Assembly (NCBI GenBank): GCA_942490945.1
Contig: CALNYZ010000018.1
Coordinates: 1,116,001 to 1,180,000, forward strand
Direction of reading: 5' to 3'
Length of the DNA: 64,000 nucleotides
Source: CALNYZ01 sp942490945
GTDB lineage: Bacteria > Pseudomonadota > Gammaproteobacteria > UBA6429 > Thiohalophilaceae
In this document: piece after piece, positions 1 through 9,552 of the stretch
How the letters are laid out: the number at the start of each line of letters is the position of its first letter
Position numbering within the stretch: position 1 is the stretch's first letter
The notes under the pieces: generated by a model
Told to the model about the DNA's origin: nothing
Databases searched by the model: none
The model's input: the letters and a program-made list of their open reading frames with translations, nothing else
Translations under genes and position numbers: made by a program

Positions 1-864
1 TTTATGACCAATCCTTTCCCCGGTTCGGACAAAACGATTTATTCCTTATTGTTTTATCCCTGGACGAATCCAACCACGATTGTGGCGTCAACTACGCAGG
101 ATTTGGGCACTTTGATTGGCGCCAAGGTGGGCGCGGACAAGGCGACCATGCGTGTGATTCTTGGCCTGCTTATCGCGGCGGTGCTGTTATTTATCGTGGT
201 GCGTTCGTCTGACTTCCGCAGTAGCAAAGACAATATTCTGGGCGGCGCTGTCGTTGGCCTGGCCGTACTCGGTGCCTGGTACGTGAGTGGCGGTCTGGTA
301 TCTATCAGCGCCGACGGCGAAACCTATAGCTGGGTGAAATATGCCAGCAATGACGTATGGGGTCTGGTTGCAGATGGCAAGCCACCTTCAGCTGTCGCTG
401 CCCAATCTTATACCTTCATTAACCCGATTGGTGAGACAACCGGTTATTTGATGAACGGTGTCCAAGGCATGCGCGGTAACACGCTGACATTTGGTATGAT
501 GGCGGTATTTGGTGTGATCGCCGGTTCATTCTTGTGGGCATTGCTTTCCCGCAGCTTCCGTATTGAATGGTTTGTGAACTTTAAAGATTTCATCACCCAT
601 GTTATCGGTGGAGTATTAATGGGTATCGGTGGTATTTTGGCCCTGGGTTGTACTATTGGCCAGGCCGTCACCGGTGTGTCGACGCTGGCGATTGGTTCAT
701 TTTTGGCCTTCGCGAGTATTGTTTTCGGCAGTGCGCTGACCATGAAGATTCAGTACTACAAACTGGTTTATGAGGATGACGCGACATTTTTCAAAGCGTT
801 GATTACCGCATTGGTGGATATGAAGTTATTACCAGGCGGAATGCGTAAACTGGAAGCAATATAA
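1..864 (+). CDS. YeeE/YedE-family membrane transporter (sulfur compound), 3' part
   Basis: The frame is open to the left edge, so the gene starts outside the window; about 287 residues are visible. Several hydrophobic spans are seen, and the C-terminal half has the family's Gly-rich helix with a conserved Cys (LGCTIGQAVTG, around residue 217), typical of YeeE/YedE (Sulf_transp) permeases. Members such as TsuA import thiosulfate across the inner membrane, with the conserved cysteines on the substrate path. The first repeat of the usual 350-400 residue protein is presumably upstream. Sox and TusA genes 20 kb away make a sulfur role plausible, but the substrate is inferred. Confidence 0.8.
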   Translation, partial: FMTNPFPGSDKTIYSLLFYPWTNPTTIVASTTQDLGTLIGAKVGADKATMRVILGLLIAAVLLFIVVRSSDFRSSKDNILGGAVVGLAVLGAWYVSGGLVSISADGETYSWVKYASNDVWGLVADGKPPSAVAAQSYTFINPIGETTGYLMNGVQGMRGNTLTFGMMAVFGVIAGSFLWALLSRSFRIEWFVNFKDFITHVIGGVLMGIGGILALGCTIGQAVTGVSTLAIGSFLAFASIVFGSALTMKIQYYKLVYEDDATFFKALITALVDMKLLPGGMRKLEAI

Positions 865-899
865 TAAATTTGCGTAAATCACCGAATTGGAGGGAAGCC

Positions 900-927
900 T
901 TGTTATTCCCGCTGATTTCGGTAAAAT
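900..927 (+). promoter_or_regulatory. Promoter of tRNA-Lys
   Basis: TTGTTA (900-905) and TAAAAT (922-927) are separated by 16 bases, and the tRNA begins 17 bases after the -10 box. The bases just after the -10 box are GCGCGC, a GC-rich discriminator of the kind associated with stringently controlled stable-RNA promoters. The boxes are read from sequence; the regulation is inferred. Confidence 0.6.
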
Positions 928-944
928 GCGCGCTTTCCAATTTC

Positions 945-1020
945 GGGTCGTTAGCTCAGTTGGTAGAGCAGTTGGCTTTTAACCAATTGGTCGCAAGTTC
1001 GAATCTTGCACGACCCACCA
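945..1020 (+). tRNA. tRNA-Lys (anticodon TTT)
   Basis: This is a 76-base cloverleaf. The acceptor GGGTCGT (945-951) pairs with ACGACCC (1010-1016), followed by the A discriminator and a genome-encoded CCA (1018-1020). The D-arm motif TTAGCTCAGTTGGTAGAGC, the anticodon loop CTTTTAA giving anticodon TTT, and the T-loop GTTCGAATC are all present. It reads AAA/AAG lysine codons. It has its own promoter and lies 60 bases before a membrane-protein gene. Confidence 0.97.
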
Positions 1021-1080
1021 TTTTCCTTTTACCTCCAGTCAGCGCCACTACATTTCAGAAAAGCAAAGGCGCGAATAACC

Positions 1081-2973
1081 ATGGGTAATGGACAGCCCGC
1101 AATACATCAGACACCTGTTCGAACGTTTAGTCGCGATGACTATATTTTTGCCCTGCTATTGGCGTTAGTTTCCACACTGCTTGGTTATCAGTTCGGGGCA
1201 GGAAATCAGGTCGAACAAATCCCCATCATATTGCGTCAACTCGACAGCAATTATCTTCGCAACGATTTTTTTGTTAATACCACGGTTGAGTTTGGCCCGC
1301 GACTGTATTTTGCAAAATTTATCGCGGCATTATGTGTTGTTTTACCTTTGCACGGGGTCTATTTGCTGCTTGCCTATGTCAGTGACGTCGCACTGGTACT
1401 CATCACGCTGTGGGCAGCACGCAGCATTTTTAATGCCGACAGACTTGCCTCTGCCATCGCGGCAATATTGGCATTGGGCGTGACCAGTATCCATTTGGGA
1501 GAAGCAACCCAGATACGTTACGAGATATTCCAGCCAGCCAGTCTTGCCATCCCCTTAGCCTTGCTGGCACTGGCGATGGGACTGCGTGGGCGACCGATCA
1601 CAGCTGCGATTATTGCGGGCCTGGCGAGTCTACCTCATCCGTTGTACGGCGCTGAGTGTGGAGCCGTGGCTCTGGGCGTCGCCTTTTTTGTGCGCTTGTA
1701 TCGTGTACCATCTGTATCAACGTCAGCCAATTCGAACAGTTTTCGGTTGTCGCAACTCGCCTGGCGAGATGCCGTGATTGCTACCGGACTAGGCGGCGTC
1801 ATTTTTGCGGTATTGCTGTTAATTTTTTGGTGGTGGCCCAATCGCGGTGTAAACATGGGCGAGAGCATGACAACAACAGAGTTGTTTTCCACGCTTGCCT
1901 ATTACCGTGCGCCACATCACTATCTACCAAGTCACTTTCCCTTGCGAGATTACCTGACACTGAGCCTGTTTGTGCTCATAAGCGGCTTTTCATATCGCCA
2001 CTGGTCAGGACAGGTAAACAAAATACATGCAAGACTCGTACTTCTGCCCATTGTCGCTGTCATTATCGGTTGCCTTGCAGGGGTACTGTTCACCGAGATT
2101 TGGCCCAGCAGCCTGGTTCTTACCCTGCAACCATTTCGCTTGCTGGTAATTTTAAAATGGCTTGGATTTATGGTATTGGCCTGGATGTTGGTACAGTACT
2201 GGGTTACTCAACCCGGTAAATATACGCGGCACCTGGTGGGTATGAGCGTATTGTCAGGTGGTGTTACGCATTCCGCGGTTAATTTTGCCGCCTTGAGCCT
2301 GATTCAGTTTAAACCCTGGAAGTGGACGCCAGTAAAAGAGCCAGTCTGGGTTGTCCTCATGATGCTGGGCACGGTCGGTATATGGTGGATATTTGGTGCA
2401 TTACGTGAAGGGGTTTTCCTGTTTTGTGGCGTGATGCTGCTCGGTATTTATTTATACAAGGCAGGAATACAACTAGCCTTGGCGAGCACGGTGATAGTGG
2501 TGCTCATTCTTGCTGGCAGTGCATCACGATTTGTTCCGGCTGCAGTAGATTTAACTGCGTTGACACCCGTATTTACGCTTGATGCACAGCACGATCTTAA
2601 GGCACAAACCGCACGTGCGGCAGGCAGCATTTCTTCATCACAATCTGTTTATATTACACCGCCACAGTTCTCAATTTTACGTATCATCGGACAACGTGCC
2701 ATGGTCGTCGATTTCAAGGCGATACCGTTTCAACATCAGGCAATGCGTGAATGGCGTCAACGCATGACAGATTTGTATGGTGAGGTGAACAGTGGTGGAT
2801 TTGTCGCAGCGCGAGAATTTCATGCACATTATCGGCAGATTAGCGATTCACAACTTGCTTTGTTAGGTCAGAAATATGCGGCGAGCCATGCGATTCTATA
2901 TACTGAAACAGCTACGAGTTTGCCAGTATTGTATCAAAATGAGGCATACAAGATCGTGGCACTCAGAAAATAG
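1081..2973 (+). CDS. Large polytopic inner-membrane protein, unknown function
   Basis: A 630-residue protein with about 12-14 hydrophobic segments and a soluble C-terminal part of about 130 residues. The ATG at 1081 is chosen because an upstream in-frame TTG (1006) lies inside the tRNA-Lys. Motifs such as YLRNDFF near residue 50 and RAPHHYLPSHF near residue 275 recall large bacterial membrane proteins of the DUF6798 / GT-C-like type, but I do not firmly recognise the family. The neighbouring glycan region fits a lipid-linked sugar transferase or flippase-like role; this is only an inference. No catalytic motif can be named with confidence. Confidence 0.7.
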   Translation: MGNGQPAIHQTPVRTFSRDDYIFALLLALVSTLLGYQFGAGNQVEQIPIILRQLDSNYLRNDFFVNTTVEFGPRLYFAKFIAALCVVLPLHGVYLLLAYVSDVALVLITLWAARSIFNADRLASAIAAILALGVTSIHLGEATQIRYEIFQPASLAIPLALLALAMGLRGRPITAAIIAGLASLPHPLYGAECGAVALGVAFFVRLYRVPSVSTSANSNSFRLSQLAWRDAVIATGLGGVIFAVLLLIFWWWPNRGVNMGESMTTTELFSTLAYYRAPHHYLPSHFPLRDYLTLSLFVLISGFSYRHWSGQVNKIHARLVLLPIVAVIIGCLAGVLFTEIWPSSLVLTLQPFRLLVILKWLGFMVLAWMLVQYWVTQPGKYTRHLVGMSVLSGGVTHSAVNFAALSLIQFKPWKWTPVKEPVWVVLMMLGTVGIWWIFGALREGVFLFCGVMLLGIYLYKAGIQLALASTVIVVLILAGSASRFVPAAVDLTALTPVFTLDAQHDLKAQTARAAGSISSSQSVYITPPQFSILRIIGQRAMVVDFKAIPFQHQAMREWRQRMTDLYGEVNSGGFVAAREFHAHYRQISDSQLALLGQKYAASHAILYTETATSLPVLYQNEAYKIVALRK

Positions 2974-3227
2974 GGAATTTCTGTAATAAGAACGATATCA
3001 AAATATGTTTAACGGTTTATTAACAGCATTACCAAACACTCATATTAAATTTGACCTGGTCTTGATATGAAAAAATGCTTACATAAATAGCCTGATGCAG
3101 TTTAAACCGCTTGTTCATGGTAATATTATCCAAAAGTCGTCCGGCAAATGCCCGCAAAATAATACGGTTAAATGGGTCTCCGGGAAAATAACGTAAACGA
3201 CAAACCTGTAAATTTAAGGAGCCGGGT

Positions 3228-5252
3228 ATGAAAATCTATCTTGCTGATCTGGGGCACAATCTGCTGACGTATAGTTCTGATACGTATCCGCTTGGTGTGG
3301 CCAATATTGCTTCCTATGCCAGGGCCTATTTTCATTCCCCTGACACGCTTGACGTAAGCATTTTCCGTGAGCCACAAGACTTGAAGGCGGCTATCGATAA
3401 GGCGCCGCCTGATGTATTGGGACTGTCAAATTACGCCTGGAATGAAGAACTGGCGAATCATTTTGCCGGATACCTGAAACAGCGTCATCCGGATGCCCTG
3501 GTGGCCATGGGTGGACCAAACTATCCATTGACAGCAGATGTACAGGAAACTTTTCTGCGTGATTTACCGAATGTCGATGTTTATGTGGACGGACCGACGT
3601 ATGAAGGTGAACGTGCATTTTTAAATCTAATAGAACGCTACTCTGCTGTTGGTGAGAAACTGCCAGGATTGTTCGAGCAACATATTCCGGGTGTCGCCTG
3701 GATTCATCCTGACGACAAGAGCTTCATGGCAGCAGGCGATGAAGTAGAGCGCATTCGTGATCTGGATGAGATCCCTTCTCCGTATTTGAGTGGCATGCTC
3801 GATCCATGGTTTGAAACCGGTTATTTTCCGTTAATGCAAATCACACGCGGTTGTCCTTTTACCTGTACTTATTGTAATTCAGGCGTTGACGGTAATAATA
3901 AAGTGTTTGCACATTCAATTGAAAATGTGAAACAGGATTTACTTTATATCGCGGAGCGCATCAAGCCCGAAGTTGCCTTATGTTTTGCCGATGACAATTT
4001 TGGCATGTTCAAGCGCGACGAGGAAATTGCAGATTATATTGCGTGGTTACAGGACAAGTTTAACTGGCCACGCTATGTACGTACCACTACCGGAAAAAAT
4101 AATGGCGAACGCATTATCCGTGTCATGCGTAAGACACGTGGCGCGATGCCCATGACTGCCGCAGTACAATCCATGAACCCGAAAGTGCTGGTCAATATCC
4201 GTCGGTCAAACATCAAACTCGAAACGTTTCAGGAACTGCAGGACGAACTCAAGGAACAGGGCATGCAGGCATATGGTGAACTGATATTAAGTTTACCCGG
4301 CGAATCCAAACAAACCTTTATGGAATCCGTACGTGACTTGATGAATGCAGGTTCCAGTCGTATTTCCGCACACCAGCTAATGTTGCTGCATGGTGCAGAA
4401 ATGGCAACACCGGAAAGCCGTAAAAAGTTTGGCCTGAAAACCATGTTTCGTGTCGTGGCTCGTAATATTGGTAATTATACAGGTGAGCCAGTGGTCGAAG
4501 TGGAAGAGATGGTGGTTGATACACCTGAGTTTCCATTCAAGGATTATCTGGATGCACGTGTGTTTCATCTATTGCTTACTATTTTTTATTACGAAGATAA
4601 TTTTGAAGAAGCCTTTCGGTTTGCCGAGCAAGGTGGCGTCAAGCCATACGATCTTATCGTCCTGATGCAGCAGATGCTGGATGAAGCGCCGCAAGCGTTT
4701 AAAAAAGTGATCGCAGATTTTGTCCGTGAAAGTGAAGAAGAGCTGTTCCCCAATCGCGAAGCTGTTATTGAATGGGCGCGTGAACATTATGATGGACTGG
4801 TTGATGGCTCACTCGGCGGTAATCTGTTGAGCAAATATTCCATGTTGGGACGGTTTTTTGTCACACAGGATGCGGTTACTTTCCTTGATGCTGTTATTAA
4901 ACGTGCGCTACATAATAATAATATCGAATTTTCTCATGAAGCGCTGGATGATGTTACGCAATATTTGCGAAAAATATTATTGCATTCTCCGTTCCTGCAA
5001 ACCGTTGCACAAGAGTCTGAATGGGAAACGATGTATGATGTAGAGGCCTGGGCAAAGGACAAGTTTTCTAAAACGTTAAACAATTACACTGCCAAGGTTA
5101 AAACATTGCACGCACGTGTTGAACCGGATAAACGAGCCATGATAGAAACCAAGGTGAAAACATTTGGTGATCATCCTTCCGGTCTGGGTAAATTTACCCG
5201 CACGATGTTTGCACGTGACCTACGCCGGACAATTGCACAGTCTGCCCAATGA
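3228..5252 (+). CDS. B12-binding-type radical SAM protein
   Basis: A 674-residue protein. Residues 1-150 resemble the cobalamin-binding fold found N-terminal to many radical SAM enzymes, with PLGVANIASYAR near the start and MGGPNYP near residue 95, but the DxHxxG cobalamin-ligand motif is not seen. The radical SAM core has the cluster motif C209-x3-C213-x2-C216 (RGCPFTCTYC), where three cysteines hold the 4Fe-4S cluster that cleaves SAM. About 250 C-terminal residues are mostly helical and unassigned. A good ribosome site (AAGGAG) precedes the ATG. It opens a unit with two glycosyltransferases and a sugar isomerase, so it probably modifies a sugar, a lipid or a glycan precursor; the reaction is unknown. 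Confidence 0.85.
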   Translation: MKIYLADLGHNLLTYSSDTYPLGVANIASYARAYFHSPDTLDVSIFREPQDLKAAIDKAPPDVLGLSNYAWNEELANHFAGYLKQRHPDALVAMGGPNYPLTADVQETFLRDLPNVDVYVDGPTYEGERAFLNLIERYSAVGEKLPGLFEQHIPGVAWIHPDDKSFMAAGDEVERIRDLDEIPSPYLSGMLDPWFETGYFPLMQITRGCPFTCTYCNSGVDGNNKVFAHSIENVKQDLLYIAERIKPEVALCFADDNFGMFKRDEEIADYIAWLQDKFNWPRYVRTTTGKNNGERIIRVMRKTRGAMPMTAAVQSMNPKVLVNIRRSNIKLETFQELQDELKEQGMQAYGELILSLPGESKQTFMESVRDLMNAGSSRISAHQLMLLHGAEMATPESRKKFGLKTMFRVVARNIGNYTGEPVVEVEEMVVDTPEFPFKDYLDARVFHLLLTIFYYEDNFEEAFRFAEQGGVKPYDLIVLMQQMLDEAPQAFKKVIADFVRESEEELFPNREAVIEWAREHYDGLVDGSLGGNLLSKYSMLGRFFVTQDAVTFLDAVIKRALHNNNIEFSHEALDDVTQYLRKILLHSPFLQTVAQESEWETMYDVEAWAKDKFSKTLNNYTAKVKTLHARVEPDKRAMIETKVKTFGDHPSGLGKFTRTMFARDLRRTIAQSAQ

Positions 5253-5272
5253 TCTAAAAATAAAGAAGTCGT

Positions 5273-6022
5273 ATGAATAAAAAAATTGATAACCCGTTAT
5301 TGTCCCTTATTATGCCCTGTTACAACGAAGAAGATGTAATAGGGTACACCATCCCGCGACTCGTGCAGGCATTTCAGCAAAACGATTATCCTCTCGAGCT
5401 GGTTGCCTGCGATAATGGCTCATCTGATCGCACGGGTGAAATGATCCAGGAATTTATCGAGCAGGGCTTGCCTGTCGTATTAAATCGCATTGAGGTGAAC
5501 AATGGCTATGGCAATGGAGTATTGAATTCTATTCCTCTTTGCAAGGGTGAGTTAATTGGCATTATTCCCGCCGATGGACAAATTGATGCTGAAGATGTAT
5601 TGCGAGTATATGAATCTGTTGCGCGTTCCAATGGCAAGGTTATCGGCAAGGTGTTTCGTCGCTTCCGTCTGGACGGTCCATGGCGAACGGTTGTTACCAC
5701 CTTTTATAATTTATTCATGGTTGCGCTTTGGCCCAGGATCGGTTCGTATGATGTGAATGGTAGTCCGAAGATTTTGCCTCGTCAGGTTATGCTCGATATG
5801 AAGCTTGAATCCAAAAACTGGTTACTCGATCCGGAAATTATGATTAAGGCAGGGTATATGGGCGTCGCCGTTATCGAGATGAATGCATTTGCCCGCATGC
5901 GTGAGCATGGACAGTCACATGTACAGGTCAGCACTATCGGACAATTTATTACAATCTTGCTGCAATACCGGTTTGGGGATAAGTTAAAGCAATGGCGTAA
6001 AGAATATCAAAATAAAAATTAA
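5273..6022 (+). CDS. Family 2 glycosyltransferase
   Basis: A 249-residue soluble GT-A fold protein. The N terminus has the GT2 signature LIMPCYNEEDV and then ACDNGSSDRTG, which contribute to the nucleotide-sugar pocket. A DxD-like site is PADGQID near residue 100. The length and lack of membrane spans resemble dolichyl-phosphate-mannose-synthase-like enzymes that load a sugar onto polyprenyl phosphate. It begins 20 bases after the radical SAM gene and is followed by a polytopic membrane protein, an arrangement often seen for polyprenyl-phosphate-sugar synthase plus GT-C transferase. Sugar donor and acceptor cannot be told from sequence. Confidence 0.88.
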   Translation: MNKKIDNPLLSLIMPCYNEEDVIGYTIPRLVQAFQQNDYPLELVACDNGSSDRTGEMIQEFIEQGLPVVLNRIEVNNGYGNGVLNSIPLCKGELIGIIPADGQIDAEDVLRVYESVARSNGKVIGKVFRRFRLDGPWRTVVTTFYNLFMVALWPRIGSYDVNGSPKILPRQVMLDMKLESKNWLLDPEIMIKAGYMGVAVIEMNAFARMREHGQSHVQVSTIGQFITILLQYRFGDKLKQWRKEYQNKN

Positions 6023-6051
6023 TTGTAGCATGTCTCGCATATTTAACTGAT

Positions 6052-7983
6052 ATGAACAAGCAAACCAGCATCCTGCTTTACGGTATTATTTTGCTTGGGT
6101 ATATTGTCCTGTTAATTTTCATCCCGAATTTATTTCCTCCCGACCCGGGACTTCCTAACGTCGCAGCACAGCTTGGCTACAATACCAATACCGCCTATCT
6201 ATGTATTGCGCTGTGGTCGGTTACCAGTTTTTTAATGATTGCATTTGCAGCCTGGAATGGCTGGCTTGCCGATAAACCTGACAATACAGTGCTGACCACC
6301 TTCAAATCAGGGACGCATAACACGCCGACACGTTTGTTAATCGAAAGTATTGTTGTTGGACTCATCATTGCTTTATTGTATTGGCCGCATTTTCTGACGC
6401 GATATGGTTTTTACATTGAAGACAAATATTTTGTAAATGTTCTGGCACGCATGCAATGCGGCGAATTACCATATCGAGATTTTGAATTTTTATATGGCCC
6501 GCTAATGATTTATCCGGCGCATGCCTGGATGAATATTATGGGCTTCTCTCTGAGCAGTTACTATGCACTAATCGCCCTGTTACAAGGCAGTTTTTTTGCA
6601 ATCTTATACCGGTTATTTGCCCACCATATTCCTGAGACACGTTATCGTTATTTCGCCTTTCTGATTTTTATACCCTTCGTATTTGATTCGTTGTTAGGAT
6701 TTAATTACAGTGGCTGGCGAATAATGTTTTTACTCGCAGCTATTTTACTGGTTGCTGCCAGACCCAATAATAAAATGACCGCGCTTCTTGCAGGTTCACT
6801 GTGCAGTTTACAGTTGGCCTATTCATATGAATTTGGCATAGTCGCTTGCATTACGATTCTGATTTTGTATGCGCTGACATATTTTGACCGTGTCAATCGA
6901 CACGGGGTAATACCATCGGCCATTATTTTTATAACGCTTTCAATTATCATGGCCGCAGGACTGATTAAATTATTTACCGGCGATACATTTTCTGAGTATA
7001 TCTCCAGCACTCTATATACCATGAAATATGCACAGGAATCCGGATTGGGAAATTTTGCCTTTTATTGGACGCTGAATTCACTGGCACTATTCAGCCTGCT
7101 CAGTATAGCGATAGTATTGGTGGGTATCGTCGGTATAAAATTCTTCAGACAATCATTAAATTATGGTGATCGTTTAATAATTGCAGCCTTACTTTTCGCG
7201 CTTGGCACGTTGAAAATAGCTATCCAGCGTGCAGATGTCTGGCATATCACCTTACCTTTTATACCGCTGCTACTTGTTTTATTGTGGCGTGTTCCAGCCA
7301 ATCTTATCCGTGTTAACCAGGCCACTAGAATTCTGATACTCGGTTTTGTTGTCATTGCATCACTAACGCGAACTATCGGAATTTTGCCCACTACAAGTTA
7401 CTTTATATCCGGCCTGTTGCATGGCGGGTATGATGTGTTGACAGGGAAACACACAGGTGCCGAGTTCAATTCGCGTACCTTTAGTATTCAGCATAATGTA
7501 TCCAACACTGGTCGTGAATATATTGAACTGGCTGAATTTCTGGCGCTGCCTGTAAACAAGGATGATCCGGTAATTTTTTACGGTAATGCATGGTCGCTTG
7601 GCGCCCAGGTCGGTGTTTGTCCTTCAGGCTATTCATTTTTCCAATTAATGTATACTGACAAGATAATGCCCATGCAGGAGTTGATACAAAAACACCCATC
7701 AACACTGGTTGTTATGAATAAACTCGTGTATGAGAATTTGTTTACAGGCACAATACTTCCTGAAAAGGGCCGACAACTATCCGTTACCAAACAGATCGCA
7801 TCATGGTTATCGAGTATTCACTATGAACAAAAGCAACCGGAACGTATAATAAAGCAGCAGATTTGGCAAAAAAATCTGGGTGATTATCTGGTGAAAAACT
7901 ACCATGTGTACAAGTCATTCAACCGTTATGTTATTTTACAACGTAACAACGATATGCAATCTATAAGAAGTGAATCAAAGTAA
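6052..7983 (+). CDS. Polytopic membrane protein, GT-C glycosyltransferase-like
   Basis: A 643-residue protein with an N-terminal membrane helix and about 10-12 further spans, then a soluble C-terminal domain of about 150 residues. After the second helix it has IEDKYFVNVLARMQCGELPYRDFEFLYGP, shown here only as key residues: an acidic pair in the first large loop and a Tyr-Gly-Pro turn, the layout of GT-C lipid-linked sugar transferases (PMT/ArnT-like). The stop overlaps the next ATG by one base (TAATG), which means translational coupling. Adjacent GT2 enzymes could supply a polyprenyl-phosphate sugar. The assignment to GT-C is by topology and context only. Confidence 0.65.
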   Translation: MNKQTSILLYGIILLGYIVLLIFIPNLFPPDPGLPNVAAQLGYNTNTAYLCIALWSVTSFLMIAFAAWNGWLADKPDNTVLTTFKSGTHNTPTRLLIESIVVGLIIALLYWPHFLTRYGFYIEDKYFVNVLARMQCGELPYRDFEFLYGPLMIYPAHAWMNIMGFSLSSYYALIALLQGSFFAILYRLFAHHIPETRYRYFAFLIFIPFVFDSLLGFNYSGWRIMFLLAAILLVAARPNNKMTALLAGSLCSLQLAYSYEFGIVACITILILYALTYFDRVNRHGVIPSAIIFITLSIIMAAGLIKLFTGDTFSEYISSTLYTMKYAQESGLGNFAFYWTLNSLALFSLLSIAIVLVGIVGIKFFRQSLNYGDRLIIAALLFALGTLKIAIQRADVWHITLPFIPLLLVLLWRVPANLIRVNQATRILILGFVVIASLTRTIGILPTTSYFISGLLHGGYDVLTGKHTGAEFNSRTFSIQHNVSNTGREYIELAEFLALPVNKDDPVIFYGNAWSLGAQVGVCPSGYSFFQLMYTDKIMPMQELIQKHPSTLVVMNKLVYENLFTGTILPEKGRQLSVTKQIASWLSSIHYEQKQPERIIKQQIWQKNLGDYLVKNYHVYKSFNRYVILQRNNDMQSIRSESK

Positions 7984-8792
7984 TGAAATTATCTGTGTCG
8001 AACATTGCGTGGGACCAGTTTGAAGAAGAGGCAGTAATAGATCTGTTGCAGAAGCAGGGTGTAACAGGGATAGAAATTGCGCCGACAAAATATTGGCCAG
8101 CATGGCAAGGTGCCGCGCCTGCTGCCGCGGCAAAAATTCGTAACGATCTCGACAGCAAAGGATTTTCTGTCCCCGCCTTACAGGCGATTTTATTTGACAA
8201 GCCTGAGCTGCAGGTATTTTCTGATAGTGGAATACAGCAAGCACTGCTTGAGCACCTGGATAAGGTTGCGCAACTTGCCAATGCTTTTGGTGCCGCTGTG
8301 CTGGTTTTTGGTTCACCCAGGAATCGTGACCCCGGGCAACTGACGAAACGACAGGCGTTTGCAGAAGGTGTTGAATTTTTTCGCCGTGTCGGTGATGTTT
8401 GCATGAAACACGGCGTGCAATTGTGTCTGGAACCTAATCCACAGGTTTACAACTGTCGTTTCATGACACACTGGCAAGAAATTCAGAAAATGGTACAAAC
8501 AGTCGCGCATCCTGGAATTGGAATACATCTTGATACTGCTTGTATTTATCTGGAAGGCGACGATGTAGTGGAGGCGGTGAACTCATGTCAGGGCAATATT
8601 GCCCATTTCCATGTTACTGAACCAGAACTGGGTGATCTAAGCAAACCGAAACTTGCACATGCTGAGATAGGCCAGGCACTGAGAGATACCAACTATGACA
8701 AGTGGTACTCGATAGAAATGCGTCGTTCTGAAAATCCGTTATCCAGTATCGAAACCTCGGTGGACTTCGTGAAAACCAGTTATGGCCCATGA
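7983..8792 (+). CDS. Sugar phosphate isomerase/epimerase (xylose isomerase-like TIM barrel)
   Basis: A 269-residue AP-endonuclease-2 / xylose-isomerase-like TIM barrel. Landmarks are GIEIAPTKYWP near residue 33, LCLEPNPQVYNC around 145 with a candidate metal-binding Glu, GIHLDTACIY near 180 and FHVTEPELG near 210, whose Glu/Asp/His positions form the divalent-metal site. Such proteins isomerise or epimerise sugars and sugar phosphates, and several act in glycan or cyclitol pathways. It is coupled to the previous gene by TAATG and overlaps the next start. The substrate is unknown. Confidence 0.82.
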   Translation: MKLSVSNIAWDQFEEEAVIDLLQKQGVTGIEIAPTKYWPAWQGAAPAAAAKIRNDLDSKGFSVPALQAILFDKPELQVFSDSGIQQALLEHLDKVAQLANAFGAAVLVFGSPRNRDPGQLTKRQAFAEGVEFFRRVGDVCMKHGVQLCLEPNPQVYNCRFMTHWQEIQKMVQTVAHPGIGIHLDTACIYLEGDDVVEAVNSCQGNIAHFHVTEPELGDLSKPKLAHAEIGQALRDTNYDKWYSIEMRRSENPLSSIETSVDFVKTSYGP

Positions 8793-9552
8793 CATGTCTG
8801 ATATTGATAATAGTAAGAAAGATGAAATAAAACTATTTTCTGTCGTTATGCCTGCGTATAACGAAGAAGATGTTGTTGAACAAACCTTGCTGCAGTTAAC
8901 AGCTCATCTTGATGAATGTGAATTTAATTACGAAATTGTTGTCGTCAATGATGGCAGTACGGACAAGACAGAAACAATTCTGGAAAAATTTTCGGCAAAT
9001 CATGCCTCGGTTCGATATGTTAATAACCCCGGTCCGGGTGGTTATGGCTATGCCATTCAGAAAGGATTGCAACACTATAAAGGTGATGCGGTAGTTGTAG
9101 TTACGTCTGACGGTTCAGACTCGCCCAAAGATGTTGCAACGTATTTTAATAAAATTCAGGAAGGCTATGATTGCGTATTTGGTAGCCGGTTTTTACCGGG
9201 CACGAAAGTAGCAGGATATCCGCGTTTCAAATTGTTTATGAACCGCATGGCAAACCGGTTTCTCGCCATGGTGTTGCGCAGCCGCTACAATGATTTTACC
9301 AATGGCTTCAAGTGTTACCGCAGGCATGTAATCGATGACATGCAGCCGATTATATCCGGGCAGTTTAATATCACTATTGAAATGTCTGTCTCTGCTACGT
9401 TATCCAAATGTTTGTGTGCAGTTGTACCGAATGACTGGACACAACGTGATGCCGGGGTATCAACTTTTAAAATCAGCCGATTATTAAAACCCTATTTCAT
9501 CACATTAATTTACTGTATAGCACGAAATTATATCCGGAATATCCGCCGTTAA
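8782..9552 (+). CDS. Family 2 glycosyltransferase (polyprenyl-phosphate sugar synthase-like)
   Basis: A 256-residue GT2 protein with VVMPAYNEEDV near residue 15, VVVNDGSTDKT near 55 and the acidic metal site VTSDGSDSP near 112. The core is soluble, with a short hydrophobic stretch near the C terminus. It resembles DPM1/DPMS-type enzymes. Two starts are possible: ATG 8782, overlapping the previous gene by 11 bases, and ATG 8794, just after the previous stop; neither has a clear ribosome site. It is the last gene of the plus-strand unit and meets the minus-strand SDR gene tail to tail, overlapping its stop by four bases. Confidence 0.87.
   Translation: MAHDMSDIDNSKKDEIKLFSVVMPAYNEEDVVEQTLLQLTAHLDECEFNYEIVVVNDGSTDKTETILEKFSANHASVRYVNNPGPGGYGYAIQKGLQHYKGDAVVVVTSDGSDSPKDVATYFNKIQEGYDCVFGSRFLPGTKVAGYPRFKLFMNRMANRFLAMVLRSRYNDFTNGFKCYRRHVIDDMQPIISGQFNITIEMSVSATLSKCLCAVVPNDWTQRDAGVSTFKISRLLKPYFITLIYCIARNYIRNIRR

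Noticed and set aside
1006..1080. N-terminal extension of the membrane protein from an upstream TTG.
   Set aside because: It would lie within tRNA-Lys; the ATG at 1081 starts a plausible protein.
7961..8404. Antisense open frame (147 codons) opposite the sugar isomerase gene.
   Set aside because: The sense gene is intact and coupled to its neighbours; the antisense product is low-complexity and Ser/Ala/Cys-rich.
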